The notes: generated by a model from the letters alone, not told the origin. Positions 7,484 to 17,581 are shown, counted from the first letter of the stretch. The stretch is DNA of 36,583 bases from Limimaricola soesokkakensis (GCF_900172345.1 NZ_FWFY01000017.1:1-36583), one strand, 5' to 3'. Numbers and translations: made by a program.

Positions 7484-7509
7484 GCGCCGGACCCTGTCGG
7501 GTCCGGCGC
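7484..7509 (-). terminator. Terminator or attenuator between DUF305 and cupredoxin genes
   Basis: A perfect 11-bp GC-rich stem (GCGCCGGACCC / GGGTCCGGCGC) with a 4-nt loop. On the minus strand it is followed by TTTCCCGAG. It lies 37 bases after the DUF305 stop codon and 31 bases before the cupredoxin start, so part of the transcription may read through. Confidence 0.65.
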
Positions 7510-7545
7510 GATAGCGCAAATGGGGGAAGCGGAGTTCTGCCGGGA

Positions 7546-8442
7546 TCAGGCCGAGCAGTCGAGGAAGCCGCGATAGCCCACCCGCAGGCCCTCTTCGAGA
7601 TGGAAGGTCATCTCGGCTTCGGCGCGGCGCAGGCTGCCATCAGTGTCGGTCCAGTCGGCGCCCGGGTCGGGCATGACGGAGACATCGACGCCTTCGGCCG
7701 CGAACCGCGCGCCGTCTTCCAACGTCTCGACGGCGATCGGGCCACCGGCGGCCAGCGGGACCAGCACGCCCGACAGCTTGATCGCACCGTTCTCGCCCGC
7801 CATGGCGAGCACCGGTTCGCCCTCATTGGTGCGGCGGAACTCACAGGTCGCGTCGCGTTCGAGCGCGGTCTCGATCTCCTCGGGGGTCAATCCCGCCGGG
7901 TCGAGGCCGGCCAGTTGCACGGAACTCAGCGCCTCCTCGACGGTGCCTTCCTCCGCGGGCGCTTCGGACTCACCGAGCGCCGGGTCCGTAGCGATGCCGT
8001 TCTCTTCGATATCGGCGATCAAGTGGCGCATCTCGCCGATCTCCTTGCGCTGCGCGGCGATGATTTCGTCGGCGAGCTTGCGCACGCGTGGATCCTCGAT
8101 CTGCGCACGCTCGGAGGTCATGATTGCGATCGAATGGTGCGGGATCATTGCCGCCATGTAGCTGGTGTCGTCCACCGTTTCCTGGCTGCGGATCAGCCAG
8201 AGCGTGACGCCGAAGACCACAACGGCCCCGGCGTAGATCGCGACGTTGATCGCCTTGTTCGAATACATCGACAGCATGAAGCTGAGCATGATCACCGCCA
8301 TCGCCGCACCCATCAGGAGCGCCATGTAGGTCCGGGTCTCGCTGAAGAAGACGTGCTCGAAGGCGTAGGTGTTGATGTACATCAGCCCGAACATCACCAC
8401 CGTCGAGGTCGCGATCATCGCGGCGAAGCGCCAGTAGGACAT
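7546..8442 (-). CDS. DUF305 membrane protein with an uncharacterised C-terminal domain
   Basis: A 298-residue protein with three N-terminal membrane segments (about residues 6-25, 39-59 and 66-85). These are followed by a DUF305 (CopM-type, ferritin-like helical) region at about 90-142 containing the characteristic MIPHHSIAIM motif (H102, H103). Proteins of this family bind copper or silver in the periplasm. The region from about residue 175 to the end is not part of DUF305: it is acidic, beta-rich in appearance, and has Cys residues near TCEFRR and at the C-terminus (FLDCSA). I do not recognise that domain. The gene lies between the ATPase and cupredoxin genes, all on the minus strand. Confidence 0.85.
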   Translation of the reverse strand: MSYWRFAAMIATSTVVMFGLMYINTYAFEHVFFSETRTYMALLMGAAMAVIMLSFMLSMYSNKAINVAIYAGAVVVFGVTLWLIRSQETVDDTSYMAAMIPHHSIAIMTSERAQIEDPRVRKLADEIIAAQRKEIGEMRHLIADIEENGIATDPALGESEAPAEEGTVEEALSSVQLAGLDPAGLTPEEIETALERDATCEFRRTNEGEPVLAMAGENGAIKLSGVLVPLAAGGPIAVETLEDGARFAAEGVDVSVMPDPGADWTDTDGSLRRAEAEMTFHLEEGLRVGYRGFLDCSA

Positions 8443-8492
8443 GGAAACTCTCCTTTCACTGCCGGACCGGGGAGGGTCCGTTTACATACGAA

Positions 8493-8527
8493 GGGGCGCC
8501 GCCGGACCGATGGCCCGGCGGCGCCCC
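8493..8527 (-). terminator. Terminator after the copper ATPase gene
   Basis: A perfect 13-bp stem (GGGGCGCCGCCGG / CCGGCGGCGCCCC) with a 9-nt loop lies directly after the ATPase stop codon (8535). On the minus strand TTCGTATG follows, so the T-run is poor, but the stem is very strong. Confidence 0.6.
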
Positions 8528-8534
8528 GTTTGGT

Positions 8535-10886
<2,352 letters not shown>

Positions 10887-10939
10887 GGCGCGTCCTCCTT
10901 TGCTCCGAATGCGCCGACTCGGCGCCTCGATGCCCTATT

Positions 10940-10956
10940 ATACCCCAGTGGGGTAT
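10940..10956. promoter_or_regulatory. CsoR-type operator, site 1
   Basis: A palindrome ATACCCC-AGT-GGGGTAT in the copA/csoR intergenic region. The G-tract/C-tract form with flanking ATA/TAT matches known CsoR operators (TATACCCC...GGGGTATA type). It is 54 bases upstream of the ATPase start. Confidence 0.85.
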
Positions 10957-10967
10957 GTGACGTCGAG

Positions 10968-10984
10968 ATACCCACATAGGGTAT
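10968..10984. promoter_or_regulatory. CsoR-type operator, site 2
   Basis: A second, weaker palindrome ATACCC-ACATA-GGGTAT. Its centre is 28 bp from the centre of site 1. The two sites together would allow a CsoR tetramer to bind each site and repress both divergent genes. Confidence 0.75.
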
Positions 10985-11054
10985 GTTCGGAACCGGTCGG
11001 ATGGCGTATGGTTCCATGTGCCGGAGGCGCAAGGCCTGGCTGGAGGCGACGAAC

Positions 11055-11333
11055 ATGCAGGAAAAGCAGAACAAGGCAGCGATCCAGAAGCGGCTGGCGC
11101 GGCTCGAGGGGCAGGTCCGGGGGATCTCGCGCATGGTCGAGGAGGATCGCTACTGCGTTGATGTGCTGGCCCAGACTGCGGCGGTGCGTTCGGCACTGAA
11201 GGCGGTCGAGCGGCTCTTGATCGAGGATCACACCAATCACTGCCTCGAAGCCGCGATCCTATCGGGCAATCCGGACGAGCAGCGCACCAAGTTCCGCGAA
11301 ATGGTCGCCCTGCTCGAGAAGGCACGTGACTGA
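11055..11333 (+). CDS. csoR: CsoR-type Cu(I)-sensing repressor
   Basis: A 92-residue all-helical DUF156/CsoR-RcnR-FrmR-family repressor. ATG 11055 is chosen because GGAGG lies eight bases upstream; an open frame extends to 10983 but through the intergenic region. The metal-ligand set is C34, H59, C63, the C-H-C pattern of copper-sensing CsoR rather than the nickel (RcnR) or formaldehyde (FrmR) patterns. Apo-CsoR binds the operators listed here; Cu(I) binding releases it and derepresses the divergent ATPase gene. The nearby copA and the matching operators support the sensor assignment. It is followed by an ion-channel relic on the same strand. Confidence 0.93.
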   Translation: MQEKQNKAAIQKRLARLEGQVRGISRMVEEDRYCVDVLAQTAAVRSALKAVERLLIEDHTNHCLEAAILSGNPDEQRTKFREMVALLEKARD

Positions 11334-11372
11334 ACCGCGCTACGCTCCGACGCCCCATGCCGTCGAGGTCGC

Positions 11373-11819
11373 ATGATCCTGGCCATTCCGATATCCGCCG
11401 TCGTCGTGGCGCTATGCAGCGCCATTCACTATGTCACGCTCAAGCAGGTCTCGGATGTGATCGCATCAGGTCCGGCCGATGCCCCGGGGCCGTCATCTTT
11501 ATTACGATCGGCGCGATCACCGTGGCGCATGTGATCGAGGCGCTGATCTATACCTTCGCCTTTATCTGGGGGGTGCAGGGTTTGCAGGTCGGCGACCTGA
11601 AGCCTTCTTGACCCGATGCGCCCGACCCGACGCTCATGGACTATTTATTTCTCGCTGGTCAATTTCACCACGCTGGGCCGCGGCGATCTGAACCCGGACG
11701 GCCATCTGCGCTTCATCAGCGGGATCGAGGCGTTCCACGGCTTCCTGACGATTACCGCCTCAGGCTCTTTCATGCTCCAGGTGATTGGGGGCAAGGCACT
11801 CTTGTCCGGCGAGGGCTGA
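11373..11819 (+). pseudogene. Ion-channel (two-TM potassium-channel-like) gene with two frameshifts
   Basis: The frame beginning ATG 11373 reads MILAIPISAVVVALCSAIHY and continues to about 11480. Sense then switches to another frame (AVIFITIGAITVAHVIEALI, ending at a stop at 11609-11611), and switches back for the last part from about 11630 (FSLVNFTTLGRGDLNPDG... to 11819). Joined, these read as one membrane protein whose last segment (VNFTTLGRGD) looks like the selectivity-filter region of two-TM ion channels (Ion_trans_2 type). At least two frameshifts are needed, so the gene is inactive unless the sequence has errors. It lies 40 bases after csoR. Confidence 0.65.
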
Positions 11820-11844
11820 CCCGTTCGCATCGGTAATCGGAAAG

Positions 11845-11895
11845 ATATTCTTGCGACACCGAACTGGCCGAACCGAATCGGCCCAAATATTCTTG
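11845..11895. repeat. Direct repeat and hairpin upstream of the first LDT gene
   Basis: ATATTCTTG occurs at 11845-11853 and again at 11887-11895, exactly 42 bp apart (about four helical turns). Between them is an inverted repeat GGCCGA-ACCGAA-TCGGCC at 11866-11883. The block sits 36 bases upstream of the LDT start and could be an operator. Confidence 0.35.
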
Positions 11896-11930
11896 GTCTG
11901 TCACAGGCGACCAATCATGAGGCGAGTGGT

Positions 11931-12551
11931 ATGCAGCGAAGACAGTTTCTGACGCGAATGGCGGGGTTCGGTCTGACCGGGGCTACACTGCCGGGTCTGG
12001 CGCAGGCGCATGCGGGGGGCACGCTGCCCGAGAAGTTCCTGCCACGCGAAGTCGAGATCGCACCGGGCATTGCCGCGGGCGAGATCCACGTGATGCCGGA
12101 CGAGTTCGCGCTCTACTGGACCCTGCCCGAAGGCCGCGCCATCCGCTACAGCGTCGGCGTCGGACGCGCGGATCTCTATCATGCCGGCAGCTACGTCGTT
12201 CAGGTAAAGAAGGAATGGCCAAGCTGGAAGCCGACCCCGGCCATGGTGCGGAGGGAACCCGAGAAATACGAGAAATATGCCGAGGACGGCATGCCTGGCG
12301 GTCTCGACAACCCGCTCGGGGCACGGGCGCTCTATCTCTTCGTCGATGGTCGGGACACCTATCTGCGCATCCACGGCACCAACCAGCCCTCGACGATCGG
12401 TCAGGCGGTTTCGAATGGCTGCGCTCGGCTGGTGAACGACCACATCATCGACCTCTACGAAAAGGTCCCCTTGGGCACGAAGGTCTTCCTCTACCCGAAA
12501 GCGGGCAACCCGTACCGGCCGGACCAGCACGGGATGGACCACCACGCCTGA
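11931..12551 (+). CDS. L,D-transpeptidase (YkuD domain), Tat-type leader, copy 1
   Basis: A 206-residue exported enzyme. An RR-containing leader (residues 3-26, MQRRQFLTRMAGFGL) suggests Tat or Sec export. The YkuD domain covers about residues 50-200, with the active-site stretch IHGTN...AVSNGCARL (H148, S161, C164). L,D-transpeptidases form 3-3 crosslinks in peptidoglycan or attach proteins to it through a cysteine acyl-enzyme. It is closely similar along its length to the LDT at 32443-33024 (shared IHVMPDEFALYWTLP, KKEWPSW, NPLGARALYLF), so the two are paralogues or a duplicated gene. Placement after the copper block suggests a role under copper stress; this is inference. Confidence 0.9.
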   Translation: MQRRQFLTRMAGFGLTGATLPGLAQAHAGGTLPEKFLPREVEIAPGIAAGEIHVMPDEFALYWTLPEGRAIRYSVGVGRADLYHAGSYVVQVKKEWPSWKPTPAMVRREPEKYEKYAEDGMPGGLDNPLGARALYLFVDGRDTYLRIHGTNQPSTIGQAVSNGCARLVNDHIIDLYEKVPLGTKVFLYPKAGNPYRPDQHGMDHHA

Positions 12552-13429
12552 GCGAGCTGGCAAGGGGACGATGCCTTCAGGCGAGCCGCCCGGGATGCCA
12601 TGCACAACCCCTGGCGGCCTCGTCAATCGCCGCGACGCACTCCTCATGCCTGTGCTCGTATTCGAGCCATTCCCGAACTCGGTCTATCGAGGATCGCCTC
12701 GATCTTGGCCTCGCGGAACGACCCGCGAAGCCCGGTATGTCGCGCTCATCGCCGTTGTAGACCACCGGCACCGCGCCAAACTGGCTGATCGCGCACGGCA
12801 CCCGGATGGAGTATCAAGTCGAGTCTCCCGCGTCATGGGGCAGGCTGCGTGCCCAGCGGGAATCAGAAGAATTCCGGTTTGAACCGGGTTCTGGCACGGA
12901 CCGGAATGCGGCGACGCCAAAAGCAACCGATGGCTCGGAGTTCGAAGGGTAGGGCACGTACCGCGATCGAGCCTCCACGGATTGCAAGTGCCACGCGGCA
13001 GGATCAGTATCTGTGCAACGCTTTGTGCAAAGCCAAATGAAGACCCCCGGGTCTCTGCCGAGACCCGGGGGTTCTCTGTCTGAACCTTAGCGTCTTTCCG
13101 GAAATTTGGCTGCGGCGGTAGGGCCCGGAGCCAAAATGCACAGCGCTGAAATCAAACCGAAAACCGGGACCAGCAGCACGTGCGACACCAGTTTGTGCAA
13201 AGGACTGTGCCACGAGCTGTGCAGCATGCCAAGCGGTCGCGAAGAGGGTGCTTCGTCAGTCTCGAGATCTGAACGAGCGTTTCTCCTGATTGATTTCGGA
13301 GCTGACGGTGGCCGCCACCAGCTTGCCCGCTTACGTCGGTCGGGATCGGCATAACCAGATGACACCACGCGCCCGCTTTGCGCGGTCAAACACGGGGCAC
13401 GCTGCGCGACAGAGGGCGATGTCGGTGGG
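12552..13429. other. Gene-poor stretch with decayed coding sequence
   Basis: No intact gene is convincing. On the minus strand around 12577-12800, protein-like sequence appears in alternating frames: VVYNGDERDIPGFAG in one frame, SFREAKIEAIL in another, then DRVREWLEYEHRHEECVAA back in the first. This suggests a small gene broken by two frameshifts; its family is not recognised. A short plus-strand frame, 12849-13040, ends just before the hairpin at 13043 but has no support. The remainder, up to 13429, shows nothing. Confidence 0.35.
13043..13072. terminator. Strong isolated hairpin
   Basis: A perfect 13-bp stem (ACCCCCGGGTCTC / GAGACCCGGGGGT) with a TGCC loop, followed by TCTCTGTCTG on the plus strand. 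It looks like a rho-independent terminator, but no convincing gene ends beside it. It may have terminated a lost gene or an unrecognised small RNA transcribed from about 12.9-13.04 kb. Confidence 0.6.
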
Positions 13430-14443
13430 CTACCGCCTGGGCGTGACGAGGAGGAAGGGGCTGTCTGTTTCCTGGGTGGCGGCCTGAACGAACGCGCGCC
13501 CTCCAACTCCGCCATCAATGAGCGCCTGTGCCAGTGAATGCTGATGGCTGAGACTGGTGACGGCACCGGCAAACCCGTCGGCAATCCGGCCAAGACGTGT
13601 CGCCGCGTTGCGTCGTGCGGAAACGGCGTCGGCCAGATCCTTTTCGCCAGCTGCGACCAAGCGCGCCAGCGCATCCGGGTTCAGCTGGTTCAGGCACCTG
13701 ATGTTGTCGTCCCGGTAGCGCGCCGCGTAATCGCCCGCGTGTGCCAGATCCTCTGAAATGAAAAGCGTTCGCAGTTCGGCCTCCTCGCAGAGCCATTTCG
13801 CCGAGCTCAGGGTCCAGATCAGGTCCAGTTGTTCCATTGGAAGGACAGTGACCTTACCCAAAGCCATGGCCTCCCGCAGCAGGTCTGAGAGGGTGCTCAC
13901 ATGGGTGGAAAGCTGTCTCTGCAGGTTGCTTGCGAGGGAAAGGCAATCCGTTCGGGTGACAACGCTGTCGAGATCCTTGAGCGCCGAGCGGATCTCGCTG
14001 AAGAGGCGTCGAAGCTCGGCCTCCTGTATCAGCCTGCCGATCTCTCGGACCTCGCCTCTCAGAGTTCCGAGATGGTTCTCGATGGCGTCCAGACGCATCT
14101 TCATGATCGCGAAGCCGGCAACGGACACGCCGATCCCGATTCCGGTCAGGGCCATGTTGGCGAACTGCAAATTCTGCAGCAGTGCCATGCCTTGCCCCAA
14201 CTCCTTCAGGGAGGCTTTGATCTGTTCGTTTTGGACGAGGCCAATGACCCCAAGAGGCGAGAAACCGGTCTGTGCAGCGGCACCACCGGCTTGCGTCAAT
14301 GCTTGAGCAAAGCTCTGCGTCTGCTGGACATGACCCAAGACCTGACCAGAGGAAACGTCCTTGATGATCGCGCCAATCAGTTGAGCCTGACCGGACGAGA
14401 CAAGCGCATCGAGCCCAGGGGGGATGGCGTAAAGAAGAGGCAT
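13430..14443 (-). CDS. Membrane protein with coiled coil, second gene of a coupled pair, function unknown
   Basis: A 337-residue protein starting at ATG 14443, whose first base overlaps the stop of the upstream gene (TGATG), so translation is coupled. The N-terminal ~90 residues are Gly/Ala/Gln-rich. A single membrane segment at about 94-114 (NMALTGIGIGVSVAGFAIM) is followed at once by a likely coiled coil (about 115-170, KMRLDAIENHLGTLRGEVRE). The C-terminal ~170 residues are soluble, helical and acidic/basic mixed, with no recognised motif. No signal peptide is visible. The architecture (membrane anchor, coiled coil, helical domain) resembles effectors seen in accessory or defence loci, but no homology can be claimed here. 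Confidence 0.75.
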   Translation of the reverse strand: MPLLYAIPPGLDALVSSGQAQLIGAIIKDVSSGQVLGHVQQTQSFAQALTQAGGAAAQTGFSPLGVIGLVQNEQIKASLKELGQGMALLQNLQFANMALTGIGIGVSVAGFAIMKMRLDAIENHLGTLRGEVREIGRLIQEAELRRLFSEIRSALKDLDSVVTRTDCLSLASNLQRQLSTHVSTLSDLLREAMALGKVTVLPMEQLDLIWTLSSAKWLCEEAELRTLFISEDLAHAGDYAARYRDDNIRCLNQLNPDALARLVAAGEKDLADAVSARRNAATRLGRIADGFAGAVTSLSHQHSLAQALIDGGVGGRAFVQAATQETDSPFLLVTPRR

Positions 14444-15123
14444 CAGGCGATTTCCAACTTGGCTTCGAGGCTCCGCAGCGTGGCCGCTTGTAGATCCGTG
14501 ACGAGACTGCGCTCGCCCGAAGCGAGCCCGTGACCCAATGCTGCGATGCGGGCGCGGCACTGTAGGCGGGCCTCCAAGTGGGCACGATTTTGGTCACTGA
14601 GCCAGTCGACAAGGCGGCTGCCGGTAAACGAGGCCACGGCGATCCCGGCGCCTCCGACTGCCAGGACCGGCCAGGAGATCGTGGTGGTGGTGAAGAAAAA
14701 GAAAGAGGTCGTCGTCACCGTCGCTATCGACATGACCGAGGGAATGGCAGCAAGGGATGCGGCGAGCACACCCACTCCGGCGAGCGCGGGCAGCGCAACG
14801 CGCAGAACATCCTGACTGGTGCCCTTCTCTGAAAGCGACGCAGCGAGCACCCCGATTTCCTCGTCCATCTCCGCTTCGACGCGGGTGGCGACCTGCCGTG
14901 CCCAAGGTTCAAAGAGCGTTTTCCAAAGGTTGTCGGGTGAAATTTGGGCCGTGCCCACAGCGATCGACGACATCGAGGCGACGGTGCTTTCGATCTTCGT
15001 CATGAGGGCGGGGAGAGCGTCCTCCACGCATTCGGTGATGCGCTCGAAGCGGGCTTGCCGCCATCGAATTAGTTCGAGCTCCACAATGGGGTCGGGAGAC
15101 AATGAAGGTGCAGGGAGGGTCAT
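14443..15123 (-). CDS. Membrane protein with hydrophobic hairpin, first gene of a coupled pair, function unknown
   Basis: A 226-residue protein. The N-terminal ~100 residues are a soluble helical region. The middle holds two or three hydrophobic segments (about 107-135, 139-152 and 153-168), interrupted by an unusual run, TVTTTSFFFFTTTTISW, at residues 136-151. The C-terminal ~55 residues are charged and helical. The stop codon overlaps the start of the next gene (TGATG), so the pair is expected to be made in a fixed ratio. I do not recognise the family. Both proteins have central membrane segments and long helices, so they may form one membrane complex. The next gene upstream on the same strand is the DUF4268 nuclease-like gene, 142 bases away. 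Confidence 0.75.
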   Translation of the reverse strand: MTLPAPSLSPDPIVELELIRWRQARFERITECVEDALPALMTKIESTVASMSSIAVGTAQISPDNLWKTLFEPWARQVATRVEAEMDEEIGVLAASLSEKGTSQDVLRVALPALAGVGVLAASLAAIPSVMSIATVTTTSFFFFTTTTISWPVLAVGGAGIAVASFTGSRLVDWLSDQNRAHLEARLQCRARIAALGHGLASGERSLVTDLQAATLRSLEAKLEIA

Positions 15124-15265
15124 CGCGGGTTCAGTCGGCCTATCTATGAAAAGACCATTTCACGTGGTCCTAAATCATCTTCATTCTGATTGTCGTGTCG
15201 TCTGCTGATCAAGCACGATCAGGAAATTTCATTGCGCGCACAGATGCTCGCGTCGATCTTGCCAC

Positions 15266-16435
15266 TCAGTCGTGACTGGATCTGACCTGCCCGTCACCGA
15301 GCCTCATGCGAGAGGCGAGGGAGCGCACGGGCTCCGAAAATACTTTGTCCATCTTGCGATAGCGTTCGACCAGCCAAGATATCATTTCTGGCCAGTTTTC
15401 TTTGCTATAACCCTGCGCCGGCGCCTTGCAGACCACCATGCTGACTTTCTTTTCATCGATCCGGCGCCATTCCAATTCTCCGCCCACAAGTTGCTCGTAT
15501 CGCTCCCGCTCTTGGATGAGCTGATCGAAGAGCCATTTATTCTCTGATGCACTGGGGCGGTTGAGCTGAAATTCAACTCTTACCTCGTCACGCACGAAAA
15601 TCAGAACAAGGCTACATCCGGCGACGCCAATGCTGGAGGTGAGCCAATGATCACGTGACGCAGTAATATTTTGCCACCGGTCAAGGCCGGCTGCGTTCAT
15701 CGCTTCCAACACTTCCGTCCAGAATGCGAGGCGTGTCTGATGCGATCGGCGTAATTCGCCTTTAGCCGACTTTTCTTCACTATCCTTTTCGGCCATGCGG
15801 ATCATGTAGTCGGCCGCTTCCGGCGTCGGGATGACCTGCTGGAGGTCGATGAAGAGCTCCTCTCCGAACCTATACGGCACAACCTTTACACAGCGCGCAT
15901 CGATTTGATGCTCGCGCAACCAAAGCACCGTGGCTGTGACCTCGCGCCGAAAATTCGCGGCGATGAAGACGACACGCTGGCTGGTTCCGTCATTCAGGAC
16001 CACCTCGTCGAGGGTGTCCTCGCCCAGAAATTCGCAGATCGTGCTGGTCGCATCTCCACCGCCATGGCGATCGAGATACTGCTGGAAGATCCCTACGATC
16101 TCGATTTTTTTCAGGCTTGAGCAGTAGGCAGCGTATTTCAGCGCCTGCCAGACTACATCTCGGCCGGAATCGTCCAGCTTGTTTTCAATGACGACAAGCT
16201 GCCCGCTCCGGTCAAGCGCCAGCAGGTCGAGCCGCTCCCGGGTGCCGTCGAAGCCGTCAAATTCCTTCTGGATGATCAGCAGGCCATCTTCGCCCTCACT
16301 CATTGCCTCGCAAAGAGCGTCGGGCATCGTGGCGAGCCACTCCTGAAGGTGCTCGCGCTCCCGGAACCCGACTTCGGAGAAGCTGGTGCGCTCAAGCTTA
16401 CGCAGGCGGTTGGCGGAGCGGTCAATCTGGAACAT
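15266..16435 (-). CDS. DUF4268-type protein with a PD-(D/E)XK nuclease-like N-terminal domain
   Basis: A 389-residue protein. Residues ~50-110 show a nuclease-like core: RERLDLLALDRSGQLVVIEN-K, giving D70, E84 and K86 in the spacing of a PD-(D/E)XK active site, followed by a helix with Q97 and YAAYCS. The C-terminal half (about 235-375) matches the DUF4268 style (TRLAFWTEVLEAMNAAGLDRW, a strand with VRVEFQLN). Such proteins are often found singly in accessory regions and are suspected DNA nucleases, possibly in phage defence; catalysis has not been shown for this one. It is a stand-alone gene on the same strand as the membrane pair that follows. Confidence 0.85.
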   Translation of the reverse strand: MFQIDRSANRLRKLERTSFSEVGFREREHLQEWLATMPDALCEAMSEGEDGLLIIQKEFDGFDGTRERLDLLALDRSGQLVVIENKLDDSGRDVVWQALKYAAYCSSLKKIEIVGIFQQYLDRHGGGDATSTICEFLGEDTLDEVVLNDGTSQRVVFIAANFRREVTATVLWLREHQIDARCVKVVPYRFGEELFIDLQQVIPTPEAADYMIRMAEKDSEEKSAKGELRRSHQTRLAFWTEVLEAMNAAGLDRWQNITASRDHWLTSSIGVAGCSLVLIFVRDEVRVEFQLNRPSASENKWLFDQLIQERERYEQLVGGELEWRRIDEKKVSMVVCKAPAQGYSKENWPEMISWLVERYRKMDKVFSEPVRSLASRMRLGDGQVRSSHD

Positions 16436-16836
16436 TCATTCACCTTGGGAACCGTTGAGGGCAACAGTAGCCGTAGCTCCCAGACCGTCTCCCATGCAAA
16501 GAAACATGAAGCCTCGATTTTCTATCATCGTTGTCGCATGGCATCGCTGCCAGATTCATTGAGACTTCGATATCTTGAAGCGTGACGCCCCATGATGGGT
16601 TGGGTAGGGGGGATTGGGATTTCCTTTTCAGTTCAGTATCTCGAGACCCGGGTTCTGGGGCGCCTGGAAGCCTCCACACCCCCAGTGCTGTATGATCGGG
16701 CAAAAGCATCGGCGGTCAGCCAAGGCGGACCCATATGATCTGCGAACGCTCCTGCTTTAACGGTGAGCCGCGTAGACAGCAGGAACCGTAGGGCCGCGTT
16801 TACAGTGATGCTATCCTCGTCTTAGGAGGACGAAGG
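16436..16836. other. Intergenic region between divergent genes
   Basis: About 400 bases between the divergent nuclease-like and antitoxin genes. No gene is convincing. It should hold both promoters. AGGAGG at about 16825 is the ribosome site of the antitoxin. Confidence 0.5.
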
Positions 16837-17202
16837 ATGGATCTACGCCATGACACGACACACCTACTTCGCGCGGACGGGAGTGTTATCATCAAGGCCT
16901 TGCTGTCGTCCCTCGGGTTGACCAGGAGCGAGCTTGCCGAAACCATCGGCGCCTCGGAGCAGTCCTTGGGTGACGACACGCAGGCGGCAAGCCCACAGAC
17001 CGAGCGCAGGCTCGCGGACCTGATTCAGATTCTGACGAAGCTGACGGACTGGTCTGGCTCCTTCGGCCATGCCTTCTTTCTCTTTACCTCACAGCCACTT
17101 GCGTCGTTCGCAGGGGAAACGGCAGCGGACCTGCTGCGCGCCGGGCGCGCAGAGGCGGTGAAGGCCTATCTCTCTCGCATCGAAGATGGTGGATATGCGT
17201 GA
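16837..17202 (+). CDS. MbcA/ParS/Xre-type antitoxin (orphan)
   Basis: A 121-residue protein with AGGAGG before its ATG. The N-terminal half is a helix-turn-helix (about residues 17-45, LLSSLGLTRSELAETIGAS). The C-terminal part (about 85-121) is the DUF2384-type toxin-binding region with FAGETAADLLRAGRAEAVKAYLSRI..GGYA. Antitoxins of this type normally neutralise a RES-domain toxin (an NAD-depleting enzyme) encoded just downstream. Here the next frame (17199) does not resemble a RES domain, and an IS5-type element begins about 380 bases further on. It is therefore an orphan antitoxin, or its toxin was lost when the element arrived. Confidence 0.85.
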   Translation: MDLRHDTTHLLRADGSVIIKALLSSLGLTRSELAETIGASEQSLGDDTQAASPQTERRLADLIQILTKLTDWSGSFGHAFFLFTSQPLASFAGETAADLLRAGRAEAVKAYLSRIEDGGYA

Positions 17203-17453
17203 GGGGAAGGGTCGATCAGGCAGAGATCGAAGCGGCGTTGCAAAGAGAGATAGCGACCAGAGAGGTCCCGTCCGAGGATAGCGAGATCCGGACGGAACGT
17301 TTTGTGAAACTGACGGGCAGGCCGGGCTCGAAAGAGGAGGCGTTCTTCGCGGGACGCGGCTGGGCCGGCGAAGGCATCGGCCTCTATGCCTTCGGCCATC
17401 TTGTCCATGCCAAGCAGGCCTGCCCTGACGCACGCCCTTCCATCCTTCCCTGA
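17199..17453 (+). CDS. Hypothetical small protein overlapping the antitoxin gene
   Basis: An 84-codon frame starting with GTG 17199 that overlaps the antitoxin stop (GTGA). The overlap suggests coupling. The product is mixed polar (VDQAEIEAALQREIATREVP at the start) and resembles no RES toxin or other family I know. It may be a degraded toxin relic, a real partner of unknown type, or a chance frame. Confidence 0.3.
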   Translation: MRGRVDQAEIEAALQREIATREVPSEDSEIRTERFVKLTGRPGSKEEAFFAGRGWAGEGIGLYAFGHLVHAKQACPDARPSILP

Positions 17454-17581
17454 AACGGAAAAGGACAGACCGACCCGCAGGCTCCTTAGAGATTGCCGCC
17501 GGGAAAGCCGGGCTCTACCAAATCCCAAAGGACTTCTGCATCGTCGCCGCCGTTGTGAATCGCCTCACTGGCCGAGCCACG

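Noticed and set aside
12849-13040. A possible tRNA or small RNA upstream of the hairpin at 13043
   Set aside because: GGTTTGAACC-like text is present, but no cloverleaf arms or CCA-end pattern can be built; kept only as a possible unknown transcript.
16440-16709. An 89-codon minus-strand frame in the nuclease/antitoxin gap
   Set aside because: No start signal or family, and the sequence should hold two divergent promoters.
17166-17528. A minus-strand frame opposite the antitoxin end
   Set aside because: No ribosome site, no family, and it overlaps a well-supported antitoxin reading frame.
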